Shown: positions 1-7,737 of the stretch, one piece after another | How the letters are laid out: each line of letters opens with the position of its first letter | How positions within the stretch are numbered: position 1 is the stretch's first letter | Source of the DNA: Bodo saltans | Lineage: Eukaryota > Euglenozoa > Kinetoplastea > Eubodonida > Bodonidae | Reading direction: 5' to 3' | DNA length: 27,169 bases | Assembly: GCA_001460835.1 (NCBI GenBank) | Contig: CYKH01001125.1 | Coordinates: 1-27,169, forward strand | Notes under the pieces: generated by a model | Seen by the model: only the letters and a program-made list of their open reading frames with translations | The model's database searches: none | What the model was told of the DNA's origin: nothing | Translations under genes and position numbers: made by a program

Positions 1-42
1 AACCCATATTCAACCCACCAACACAAACTCTACCATCCCTTA

Positions 43-756
43 ATGGCATCCCGCTGCAAGCGCCCACAGCTTCCGGCGTTCGACCTCCAAGTAGTCCATG
101 AGCACAACACCGACAACCACGTAGTCGGCGCTGGTAATGCGGCCCTGTGCATGGAAATGTCTGAAATTTTGGGCTGCTTGTCACTTGGGTCGTGGCGCGA
201 CGCTGTCGACGGGGACAAGCTCAAGTCCTTAGGCATCACCCACGTCCTCAACGTGGCCAAAGAAGTTCCTCCTCCCTCCGAACGAGCGGCAATGGAAAGT
301 GGAGACTTCTGCCACAAGACGATTCCACTGATGGACTGCCATTCGCAGAACATCGACGTCCACTTCGAGGATGCGTTCGCGTTCATCCAAGCGGCACGTG
401 AACAGAATGGAAAGGTCTTAGTGCACTGCCGGCGGGGGATTTCCCGGAGCGCTGCTATCGTGGTAGGCTACCTCATGTGCCACGAAAGCTACGGCTACAA
501 CGAGGCAGTTGACTTTGTGAAAGAGAAGCGTCCTTGCATTTCCCTCAATCTTGCGTTCCGTCAAGTGCTGTCCGAGTATACTCCTGGAGTTGGTGTTCCA
601 GGATCCGCAACCATCATGGGGATTCCGAAGGCTGCCACGTCCCTGACTGAGGACCCCCAAAGCCGCATGGATAGCAACCTTGGAGAAGATTTCGGTCTCT
701 CCGCACCGGAATCTGAGAAATCGTCACAACCGAGCAACAAAGAGCCCGAGTGGTAG
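43..756 (+). CDS. Dual-specificity protein phosphatase
   Basis: This 237-residue protein is a cysteine-based phosphatase of the dual-specificity (DUSP) type, expected to remove phosphate from Tyr and Ser/Thr residues. The catalytic loop HCRRGISRS is at residues 128-136, with nucleophile Cys129 and phosphate-binding Arg135. Asp98 in the LMDCH segment is in the right place for the general acid. The phosphatase domain spans about residues 40-190. The last 50 residues are polar and low in complexity. No kinase-docking or membrane segment is visible. The frame has no stop between the left edge of the window and this ATG, so a longer N-terminus cannot be excluded, although the preceding bases look like an A/C-rich leader and residues 1-35 show no family similarity. 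The family assignment is firm; the substrate is unknown. Confidence 0.9.
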   Translation: MASRCKRPQLPAFDLQVVHEHNTDNHVVGAGNAALCMEMSEILGCLSLGSWRDAVDGDKLKSLGITHVLNVAKEVPPPSERAAMESGDFCHKTIPLMDCHSQNIDVHFEDAFAFIQAAREQNGKVLVHCRRGISRSAAIVVGYLMCHESYGYNEAVDFVKEKRPCISLNLAFRQVLSEYTPGVGVPGSATIMGIPKAATSLTEDPQSRMDSNLGEDFGLSAPESEKSSQPSNKEPEW

Positions 757-831
757 ATGTAATACGCAGCGTCGTTGCACTCGAAGTGTATGGCGATCAC
801 AAGCAAACAAAATTCCAACCACGCAAAACAA

Positions 832-842
832 AAAACAACACA
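832..842 (+). repeat. AAAACAACACA motif in the 3' UTR of the phosphatase gene
   Basis: The 11-mer AAAACAACACA lies 76 bases after the stop codon, inside a longer A/C-rich stretch. The same 11-mer occurs after the next two genes, at 3195-3205 and 6095-6105. It could be a 3' UTR element or just shared low-complexity composition. Confidence 0.35.
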
Positions 843-1686
843 AAAACAACAAAAAAGAAAACCAAATGATTGAGTGGTCGTTATGAAGGGAGAATATCAT
901 AGTGTTATTGTGTGTGGTGATAAAGCGAACGAAGCTGTGCTAGCGTGCACGCATCGTCGTCAATGGTAGGTCACTCTTGCTACGTCCGCGTTTGTTTTCC
1001 TTTTTCCTTTCTTCCCCTTCTTTCATTTTTTTTGAGCCGAAGTGAGGCGAGCAGCACCCCACCGCGAGCTTCGACGGATGCTCATTTTGCTTTTATTTTC
1101 GTCCCCTTGGGTTTCGTTTCTTTCTCCTCCTTCCCTCCGACCCCATTGTAGTTGATGACGCAGCGCACTGCCAGTAATGTTACAGAGGTGATGATCTTGC
1201 ACCCTTGTGCCCATGTGTGATGGATGTTAGTGCGTGTGCGTGCGTGTGCGATTCTGCTTTCCTCCAAGCAGCCGACTGGTGACAATGTCAACACACAAGC
1301 GTCGAGTCCTTGTGAAGGGACGATGCGTACCTTTTGTGAATGACGGCGCCCCCCAGCAATGAAGAAAACGTACGCGAGAGATAGTTAGCTTTGCACCTTG
1401 CTCACTCCCTCCCCTTTTGTTTGTGTGTTTTGTTGCCGCTTTTATGTTTCTCACCCTTCCCCAGTTGATTTGAAGAGTGCCGTGCCACCGAGAGAGGTAT
1501 GCAGTGCTATCTCGTTGTGGGGCGATGAAAATGGATCCTGCATCGTGTCGGACACCAAACAAAACCACAAACCCAAAATGATGAAGCGTTATTAGAAAAT
1601 ACCTCTCGTGTTGTTGTTCCTTTGCTGCAAACACCACAGTCCTCCTACGGTAACTCCTACGGTAATACCTCAGCTACTCGCTGTAG

Positions 1687-1735
1687 ATTCGTTCCTTTCT
1701 TCTGATTGTTCAACATCCTCTCACACACAAAAAAG
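1687..1735 (+). promoter_or_regulatory. Predicted spliced-leader acceptor before the GPR107-like gene
   Basis: A pyrimidine-rich run is followed by a CA-rich segment and an AG at 1734-1735, leaving a leader of 17 bases before the ATG at 1753. This is inferred from the kinetoplastid trans-splicing pattern. Confidence 0.45.
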
Positions 1736-1752
1736 AACTTTACGAACTGCTG

Positions 1753-3135
1753 ATGTCGAGCACCCTCCTCGCCTGCATCGCCCTGCTGGTTGCTGGTGCA
1801 TCTGCGAACATCCATTTGACAGTCATTGGAGACACGAGGCGAGTGGTGGATCTTGGCGTGTATGCCTTTTCGGAGACTGGATTTATCTCGCTGAAGGTGC
1901 ACGATTTTTTTATTGCAGATCCAGAGGCGTTTCTCACCAACGATGGAGTGATCCATCACAAAGAGCCGATTGGCTTCGTGTTGGACTCTGTGGAGAGTGC
2001 ACAGAGTGCTCGTATCGAGAAGAACTACGCCAAGGGCGACGGTGCTGAGCATCGCCAGTGCTTCATTAACGATGACCAAGTGAAACCAACGCTCAATCGT
2101 ATTCATTTTCCTATCAACGGGAAGAAGCCTTCGGACATCTCTGAAGTTGCTTTCGAGGCCACTGTCACGACCCCCGCACTCTACGCGCTGTTCTTCTACA
2201 ACTGCAAAGGCTTCAACGACACCTCGTCATCCTACCTGCGTCCCATCCCGGTTTCCTTCGATGCTGTTGCTGTGATGTACAACACCGATGCTGCCGGAGT
2301 CAAACACTACCTTTCTATGGCCAGCCGCCCCCTCCCTATGGTCTACGGTCTGTGCGCCTTGTTGTTTATTGCCCTTGGCGTCCTGTGGCACCGGTTGATG
2401 AAGGGCAGCCCGCTGAACGTGCACCGTGTGCACTACGTCATGTTGTTCCTTGTGGCGGTGAAGTCCTTGTCGCTCCTCTTCGAGGCGGGCAAGTTGCACC
2501 ACTACGACCTCACCGGGACGCGGTCGGTGTGGGATCTCTTTTACTACGTCACCCTCACCGTCAAAGGCATCTCTCTCTTTAGCGTGCTGCTGCTTCTTGG
2601 CTCTGGCTGGTCCGTGATGAAGCAGTTCTTGAGCGAACACGACAAGAAGATCATGATGATCATCCTCCCTAGCCAAATTCTTGTCAACATCAGCATCGCG
2701 ATGATCGAGGAAAACAGCGAGGGCAGCAAGCACTGGTCGTCCTGGTACGACATGTTGCAGATCTTAGATGTTGTATGCTGCTGCTGTGTGCTGCTGCCCA
2801 TTGTGTGGTCCATCAAGAACCTGCGCGATGCAGCCTCGCACGACGACAAGGCTGCACGCACGATGGCGCGCATGAAGAAGTTCCGCACCTTCTACATTGT
2901 AATCGTCGCCTACATTTACTTCACCCGTATTATTCTGGTCATGATTGAGAACTCCGTGTCCTACGACAAGACCTGGCTGATTAAGGGGGGAGGTGAGGTG
3001 GCTGCAGCGCTGTTCTACATGTACACCGGAGGCTGCTTCCGGCCTATGGCGGAGAATCCATACCTAGAAGTGGATCGTGATGACGCCGAGGAGCTTGAGG
3101 TGCGCAAAGAAGTCACAGGACCCCAAGCACTGTAA
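1753..3135 (+). CDS. GPR107/108-like seven-transmembrane protein (LUSTR family)
   Basis: This 460-residue protein belongs to the GPR107/GPR108/TMEM87 group of Golgi and endosomal seven-TM proteins, which act in membrane traffic and receptor retrieval. It has a signal peptide (about residues 1-18), a beta-rich luminal domain (19-194) with Cys103 and Cys151 as a possible disulfide, and seven hydrophobic segments near 195-214, 226-246, 264-288, 299-318, 333-355, 377-397 and 411-428. The family hallmark is the last part: YIYFTRII at 387-394, then CFRPMAENPYLEV at 428-440, matching the YFTR and FRP...NPY signatures of GPR107. Helix five holds four consecutive cysteines (342-345). The cytoplasmic tail is short and acidic. 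Known GPR107 proteins sit in the Golgi; that localisation is carried over by homology only. Confidence 0.88.
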   Translation: MSSTLLACIALLVAGASANIHLTVIGDTRRVVDLGVYAFSETGFISLKVHDFFIADPEAFLTNDGVIHHKEPIGFVLDSVESAQSARIEKNYAKGDGAEHRQCFINDDQVKPTLNRIHFPINGKKPSDISEVAFEATVTTPALYALFFYNCKGFNDTSSSYLRPIPVSFDAVAVMYNTDAAGVKHYLSMASRPLPMVYGLCALLFIALGVLWHRLMKGSPLNVHRVHYVMLFLVAVKSLSLLFEAGKLHHYDLTGTRSVWDLFYYVTLTVKGISLFSVLLLLGSGWSVMKQFLSEHDKKIMMIILPSQILVNISIAMIEENSEGSKHWSSWYDMLQILDVVCCCCVLLPIVWSIKNLRDAASHDDKAARTMARMKKFRTFYIVIVAYIYFTRIILVMIENSVSYDKTWLIKGGGEVAAALFYMYTGGCFRPMAENPYLEVDRDDAEELEVRKEVTGPQAL

Positions 3136-3194
3136 ACACAAACAACAGAAGAACAAAATAGGAAAACCTGAATGAGAAAAAATCCCAGCAACAC

Positions 3195-3205
3195 AAAACA
3201 ACACA
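3195..3205 (+). repeat. AAAACAACACA motif in the 3' UTR of the GPR107-like gene
   Basis: Second copy of the 11-mer seen after the phosphatase gene, 60 bases after the stop codon, in a similar A/C-rich setting. Confidence 0.35.
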
Positions 3206-3258
3206 TTTTGCTTGCGAAACTTTGCGAAAAACAACTTTGCTCTAAGATTCTCACACTG

Positions 3259-3307
3259 TTCTCTTTCTACTAATATTGTTTTCCCCCACACGTTGTTTCC
3301 ACTGCAG
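3259..3307 (+). promoter_or_regulatory. Predicted spliced-leader acceptor before the aconitase gene
   Basis: A pyrimidine-rich run ends in CTGCAG with the AG at 3306-3307. It is the last strong AG before the ATG at 3339 and would leave a 31-base leader. Inferred from pattern only. Confidence 0.5.
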
Positions 3308-3338
3308 CAATCCATTATTATCGTAAAGGGAATTAACG

Positions 3339-6023
3339 ATGAGCCAACCGAACCCGTTTGACCGCTTGCTCGCCACCATTGAGGACGGCAAGTACAAATT
3401 CTACGACTTCACGAAGCTCAACGATGCTCGCCTTGCGGCACTGCCCGTATCCGTTCGTGTCGTGCTGGAGGCTGCCGTCCGTGGCTGCGACGAGTTCTTG
3501 ATCACCTCAGCAGACGTTGAGAAGATCTTGGACTGGGTGAACACCCAAGGCAAGGTCGAAATTCCTTTCCGTCCCGCTCGTGTGCTCATGCAGGACTTTA
3601 CTGGCGTCCCGGCCGTTGTTGACCTTGCAGCCATGCGTGACTGCGTTGCTCGCCTCGGCGGCAACCCAGCGGCGATTAACCCCCTCGTCCCAGTCGATCT
3701 TGTGATTGACCACTCCGTCCAGGTGGACGCGAGCCGCACCGCCGATGCCAAGGATCAAAATGAGGCGAAGGAGTTCGAGCGCAACAGCGAGCGTTTCACT
3801 TTCTTGAAGTGGGGCAGCACCGCCTTCGAGGGCCTTCAGATTATCCCCCCTGGCAACGGTATCGTGCACCAGGTCAATCTTGAGTACCTTGCTCGTGTCG
3901 TCTTCAACCAGGACGGCCTCCTCTACCCCGATACCCTTGTTGGTACCGACTCCCACACGACCATGATCAACGGTCTTGGTTGCTTGGGCTGGGGTGTTGG
4001 CGGTATCGAGGCGGAGGCGGCTATGCTGGGCCAACCTCAAAGCATGGTCCTGCCCGAGGTGGTTGGTTTTGAACTCACGGGCAAGCTCGCCCCAGCTGCC
4101 ACTGCCACCGATAGCGTCCTGACCATCACCGCCATCCTGCGCAAGTTTGGCGTTGTGGGAAAGTTTGTGGAGTTCTATGGTGCTGGTGTTGCCAGCCTCT
4201 CTCTGGCGGATCGTGCAACCATTTCCAACATGGCCCCGGAGTACGGAGCAACCTGCGGATTTTTCCCAGTCGATGAGAGCTCCCTGGAGTACCTCGTCCA
4301 AACTGGGCGCTCTGCTGAGCACGTGAACTATGTGCGCAGCTACCTCAAGGCGGTTGGCCTCTTCGCGGACTACACCGTTACGAACACCAGCGCATTCTCC
4401 GCTAAGCTGTCTCTTGACTTAAGCACTGTGGAACCTTGCATTGCCGGCCCCAAGCGTCCCCATGATTTGGTTGCCGTCAAGGACCAAAAGGCGGACTTCA
4501 CCAAGTGTCTCAACAACGTCGAGAACAACTTCAAGGGCTTCGCTGTCGCAGAGTCCCACCGCACCGCCACGGCCAACCTTTCATTTGAGGGCAAAGACTA
4601 CACCATCCACCACGGAGATATCGTCATCGCTGCGATCACTTCCTGCACCAACACATCCAACCCCAACGTGCTGATCGCCGCTGGCCTCGTGGCCAAAAAG
4701 GCGGCTGAGCGTGGTCTCTTTATCGCCCCGTACATCAAGACGTCCCTATCCCCCGGAAGCCAAGCTGTGGAGAAGTACCTCGCTAAGTGCAACCTCCTGG
4801 AGCCCTTTGCGCAGCAAGGCTTCACGATTGCAGGCTACGGCTGCATGACCTGCATCGGTAACAGCGGTCAGCTGTACCCTGGTGTGGGCGAGGCGTTCGT
4901 GGACAACAAGATTGTGTGCTCCTCTGTTCTATCAGGCAACCGCAACTTCGAGGCTCGCGTCCACCCCGATACCGCTGCTAATTTCCTGGCGTCACCTCCA
5001 CTGGTGGTTGCCTACGCCCTTGCGGGAACGATGGACATCGACCTCGTTCAGGAGCCCCTGGGTAAGGGCGCCGATGGTAACAACGTGTACCTCAAGGACG
5101 TGTGGCCCTCCCAGGAAGAGGTTCAGGCACTTGTCCGTGAGCACGTCACGTCTGAAGTCTTCAGCGAAGTGTACAGCCGCATCAAGCAAGGCAATGCCCG
5201 ATGGGACTCCCTCGTGGTGCCCACCAACCCCAACCAGTTCCAGTGGGACGACGCCTCAACGTACATCCACAATCCTCCGTTCTTCGCTGCGATGGCGATG
5301 GAGTTGCCCCAGCGTGGAGATATCAAGGGCGCCTACTGCCTGTTGTCCTTGGGCGACTCTGTCACCACCGACCATATTTCCCCCGCCGGTGATATCGCCA
5401 AGTCATCGTCTGCCGCCAAGTACCTCAACGAGCGTGGCATTCAGAAGGCGGACTTCAACACCTACGGCGCACGCCGCGGAAACGACTTGGTGATGGTGCG
5501 CGGAACCTTCGCGAACACTCGCCTTGCTAACCGTGTTGTTGGCCCTGGTGCCACCGGACCAGTCACCGTTCACATTCCCAGCGGAGAGCAGTCCTCCATT
5601 TACGATGCCTCCGCCCGCTACATCGCCGACGGCAACGATCTTATCATTCTTGCCGGCAAGGAGTACGGAAGTGGCTCGTCCCGCGACTGGGCCGCCAAGG
5701 GCCCCTACATGCTCGGCGTCAAGGCAGTCATTGCTGAGAGCTTCGAGCGTATTCACCGCTCCAACTTGGTCGGCATGGGTATTGTCCCACTCTGCTACAA
5801 GGCAGGTGAGAATGCCGCATCCCTTGGCCTCAAGGGCAACGAGCAGTTCGACATCACCTTCGGTGGCGAACTTATCCCCGCTCAAGACGTCACCGTGACC
5901 ACCAGCACAGGCAAGACCTTCACTGCCACTCTCCGCCTCGACACTGCCGCCGAAATCGCGTACTACCGCAACGGAGGTATCCTGCACTACGTACTCCGCA
6001 ACAAGATCAAGGCATCCGCGTAA
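3339..6023 (+). CDS. ACO: Aconitate hydratase (IRP1/AcnA type)
   Basis: Aconitase interconverts citrate and isocitrate through cis-aconitate using a [4Fe-4S] cluster. At 894 residues this is the length of the cytosolic IRP1/bacterial AcnA branch, not the shorter mitochondrial ACO2 branch. The cluster ligands are Cys436 (in SCTNTSNP) and Cys502 and Cys505 (in [12 protein letters not shown]). Other landmarks are DHSVQVD at 124-130, [13 protein letters not shown] at 202-214, and the swivel-domain loop [12 protein letters not shown] at 777-788 with the catalytic serine. The N-terminus ([10 protein letters not shown]) starts almost directly in the conserved fold, so no obvious mitochondrial presequence is present, and the C-terminus ends KASA, not a peroxisomal SKL signal. 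In trypanosomes the IRP1-like aconitase is reported in both cytosol and mitochondrion; localisation here is open. Confidence 0.97.
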   Translation: MSQPNPFDRLLATIEDGKYKFYDFTKLNDARLAALPVSVRVVLEAAVRGCDEFLITSADVEKILDWVNTQGKVEIPFRPARVLMQDFTGVPAVVDLAAMRDCVARLGGNPAAINPLVPVDLVIDHSVQVDASRTADAKDQNEAKEFERNSERFTFLKWGSTAFEGLQIIPPGNGIVHQVNLEYLARVVFNQDGLLYPDTLVGTDSHTTMINGLGCLGWGVGGIEAEAAMLGQPQSMVLPEVVGFELTGKLAPAATATDSVLTITAILRKFGVVGKFVEFYGAGVASLSLADRATISNMAPEYGATCGFFPVDESSLEYLVQTGRSAEHVNYVRSYLKAVGLFADYTVTNTSAFSAKLSLDLSTVEPCIAGPKRPHDLVAVKDQKADFTKCLNNVENNFKGFAVAESHRTATANLSFEGKDYTIHHGDIVIAAITSCTNTSNPNVLIAAGLVAKKAAERGLFIAPYIKTSLSPGSQAVEKYLAKCNLLEPFAQQGFTIAGYGCMTCIGNSGQLYPGVGEAFVDNKIVCSSVLSGNRNFEARVHPDTAANFLASPPLVVAYALAGTMDIDLVQEPLGKGADGNNVYLKDVWPSQEEVQALVREHVTSEVFSEVYSRIKQGNARWDSLVVPTNPNQFQWDDASTYIHNPPFFAAMAMELPQRGDIKGAYCLLSLGDSVTTDHISPAGDIAKSSSAAKYLNERGIQKADFNTYGARRGNDLVMVRGTFANTRLANRVVGPGATGPVTVHIPSGEQSSIYDASARYIADGNDLIILAGKEYGSGSSRDWAAKGPYMLGVKAVIAESFERIHRSNLVGMGIVPLCYKAGENAASLGLKGNEQFDITFGGELIPAQDVTVTTSTGKTFTATLRLDTAAEIAYYRNGGILHYVLRNKIKASA

Positions 6024-6094
6024 GCGCAGTGATGTCTCGACGTGAACTGGGCGACCATTAGCAACAGCAAATCTTTGAAGACAAACTTCAAGAA

Positions 6095-6105
6095 AAAACA
6101 ACACA
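6095..6105 (+). repeat. AAAACAACACA motif in the 3' UTR of the aconitase gene
   Basis: Third copy of the 11-mer, 72 bases after the stop codon. The spacing from the stop is 60-76 bases in all three genes. Confidence 0.35.
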
Positions 6106-6210
6106 AACATCGAAAAGATTCTTCGTTACCCACACTCCTTACGAAGGAATCAACTGGGGAGCGACATTCTATTTTTGAAAGACAACAATTTTCGTGTCCT
6201 ATCAGCGACA

Positions 6211-6243
6211 CTTTTTGTTTTTTTTGTTTTTCATTGTCTCTAG
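6211..6243 (+). promoter_or_regulatory. Predicted spliced-leader acceptor before the LRRC51-like gene
   Basis: A strongly T-rich run ends in CTCTAG with the AG at 6242-6243. A second AG at 6272-6273 (CATTCAG) is an alternative. Inferred from pattern. Confidence 0.45.
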
Positions 6244-6327
6244 TCATTCACTTTTCACTTTTTCCGCATTCAGGCAGTAATCCTCTTATTTTAGTACATT
6301 CCCTCCATCGATCGAACAGTCAACAAG

Positions 6328-7446
6328 ATGGACAGGACTCTTAGCACCACACGTGCCCGATCTCAATCGCCCAACGACAAGACGACGACGAGTGCTGTCG
6401 GCCGCGCCACGAGTCCCCCAAGAGCGCACAGCACGCTGCCCTTCTACGGAGACCGTTCTAAGGAAGCCAGCCCCTACAATGCAGCGTCCCTGCGAAGACG
6501 CCTTCCTAGAAGTGATGCCGTGGACTACAGCTACCGATCTCTTACGAATCTTGCAGAGGTCGTTGGGTCAGTGCCAAGATCTGGGACAGTCTTTGTAAGG
6601 AGGGCGTCGCCGTCAGCAAGCCCAGCCGATCAAAGCCTGCAAGCCGGAGGTGCTAACTTAGGCGACGCGATCAAGCAGCAGCAAAACAAAGCGTCTCAGG
6701 ATTCCATGCTATTTCAGTTCGGTGACAAGAAAGGGCAACAAGGCAAGACTACCGTCACCGACGACGGTGTTGTTGTGATTAAGGCAAAGGATGAGAATTA
6801 TGCCTTTAAGGAAATCGATCAGGCCGTTTATGTGTCGGATAAGGACATGAAGAATTGGGTCATGGACGCCAATGGCAACCTTGTGCGGCGAAAGCTAACT
6901 GCTAAGGAGGAGCAAGAACTCCTCGAGTCCAAGCGCACATTGTACCGCTGCACGATCCTTCGCATGAACAACAACGAGCTCTCAGATATCACGGGCATCG
7001 ACAGGAGTTTGTATTTAACGCTGTTCAAACCGATGGAGTACCTCACGGTGGTTGATTTGTCATGCAACCGAATTGTGGCGATCCCTGACCGCTTTTGTGA
7101 ACGGTACCCCATCCACACGTTGCTGCTGCACGGAAATGCGATCCAATCGATTGATCAGCTGCAAGGGTTGCGATCACTAGCCGGCACTCTTCGCTCTTTG
7201 ACACTGTATGACAATCCAGTGCAGCACATGTACAACAGGAAGTACCGCATGATGGTGCTCTGTACCCTTCCATTTATCACGACCCTCGATGGCGTGTTTA
7301 TCACCGACGCCGATCGCGCCAAACTTCCGACCTTTGTAGATATGTTTATTCCTCGAAAGCATCGAGATGGTATCCTCAAGACAATAGGAACCATCACCAA
7401 TACTGCCTCCACTGCACTGCCACCTATTGGCCGAGGAGGCCGATAA
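6328..7446 (+). CDS. LRRC51: LRRC51-like leucine-rich repeat protein
   Basis: This 372-residue protein resembles LRRC51, a small leucine-rich repeat protein I associate with ciliated organisms. Two blocks match: DYSYRSL at 66-72, followed by a short PRSG segment, as in the LRRC51 N-terminus; and the repeat region at 205-330, with MNNNELSDI (213-221), LTVVDLSCNRIVAIP (239-253), HTLLLHGNAIQSI (263-275) and SLTLYDNPV (290-298), capped by a YRMMVLCTLPFITTLD segment (306-321). Between the two blocks are about 110 residues with no counterpart in the human protein, which is about 190 residues long. The N-terminal 60 residues are Ser/Arg/Pro-rich and look disordered. An axonemal or flagellar role is an inference from the family. 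Homology is confident; function is not. Confidence 0.82.
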   Translation: MDRTLSTTRARSQSPNDKTTTSAVGRATSPPRAHSTLPFYGDRSKEASPYNAASLRRRLPRSDAVDYSYRSLTNLAEVVGSVPRSGTVFVRRASPSASPADQSLQAGGANLGDAIKQQQNKASQDSMLFQFGDKKGQQGKTTVTDDGVVVIKAKDENYAFKEIDQAVYVSDKDMKNWVMDANGNLVRRKLTAKEEQELLESKRTLYRCTILRMNNNELSDITGIDRSLYLTLFKPMEYLTVVDLSCNRIVAIPDRFCERYPIHTLLLHGNAIQSIDQLQGLRSLAGTLRSLTLYDNPVQHMYNRKYRMMVLCTLPFITTLDGVFITDADRAKLPTFVDMFIPRKHRDGILKTIGTITNTASTALPPIGRGGR

Positions 7447-7737
7447 AGGAACAGTGTAGTGAGGCCTCTCATTTTTTTAAAAAAAAAACTGTACAGTTTG
7501 CTTTGCCGAGGTTACTAGTCCTTCTTTGTTTGTTTGACTTGTGTCCCGTGTTTCCGATCGTTGGACAAGCACCCTGTGCGACAGCCATTCAACTCGCGGG
7601 GATTATCGATTGGCTCTTCTTTATCGTTTTGTTACTCAGAGATCAAGTAGCCACGGTGCTTTTGGGACGAAGGTTTCCACACCAATTATTTCTTAGAACG
7701 CATCAGAATCAGAAGAATACACTTTTTTTGAAGTTGA
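7447..7737. other. Intergenic region, LRRC51-like to eight-TM gene
   Basis: Just under 300 bases. It has a T7A10 run at 7472-7488 that merges into a perfect 14-base palindrome, and a pyrimidine-rich tract with AG at 7638-7639 that could serve as splice acceptor. A frame at 7503-7766 overlaps the next gene and is probably spurious. Confidence 0.55.
7486..7499. repeat. 14-bp perfect palindrome
   Basis: AAACTGTACAGTTT equals its own reverse complement. It lies about 40 bases after the LRRC51-like stop codon, directly after an A run. It could fold as a tiny hairpin or be chance; no function is assigned. Confidence 0.5.

Larger units (their letters stand above)
757..1752. other. 1 kb intergenic region without a supported gene
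   Basis: This is the longest gene-free stretch in the window. It starts with an A/C-rich 3' UTR (about 800-870), continues with long pyrimidine tracts (about 980-1033, 1087-1140 and 1400-1462), and holds two short perfect tandem repeats: a 10-mer twice at 1231-1250 and a 12-mer twice at 1642-1665. Short open frames on both strands (for example 945-1151 plus and 1227-1637 minus) start at non-ATG codons or have compositions unlike the neighbouring genes. I see no tRNA, and no convincing box C/D or H/ACA RNA. It may simply hold long UTRs. Confidence 0.6.
6024..6327. other. Intergenic region, aconitase to LRRC51-like gene
   Basis: About 300 bases with an A/C-rich 3' UTR (6070-6115) followed by a T-rich tract and two candidate acceptor AGs. 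No gene is seen. Confidence 0.6.

Noticed and set aside
741-756. C-terminal Trp endings (PEW, KW, DEW, EEW) in four proteins, resembling the CIA targeting peptide
   Set aside because: Only NAR1 has family support for a terminal Trp. The other three lack the hydrophobic residue two positions before the end, and the glycosyltransferase ends would be luminal.
945-1151. 68-residue plus-strand frame in the 1 kb gap
   Set aside because: It begins at GTG and its Phe/Ser/Leu-rich content simply translates the pyrimidine tracts.
1186-1192. GTGATGA, a possible box C of a C/D snoRNA
   Set aside because: No box D (CTGA) or terminal pairing was found at a suitable distance.
1227-1637. 136-residue minus-strand open frame in the 1 kb gap
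   Set aside because: It opposes the direction of every supported gene, has low-complexity His/Thr ends and no recognisable motif.
5403-6110. 235-residue minus-strand frame over the aconitase gene
   Set aside because: Antisense shadow of a highly conserved gene; long antisense frames follow from its codon bias.
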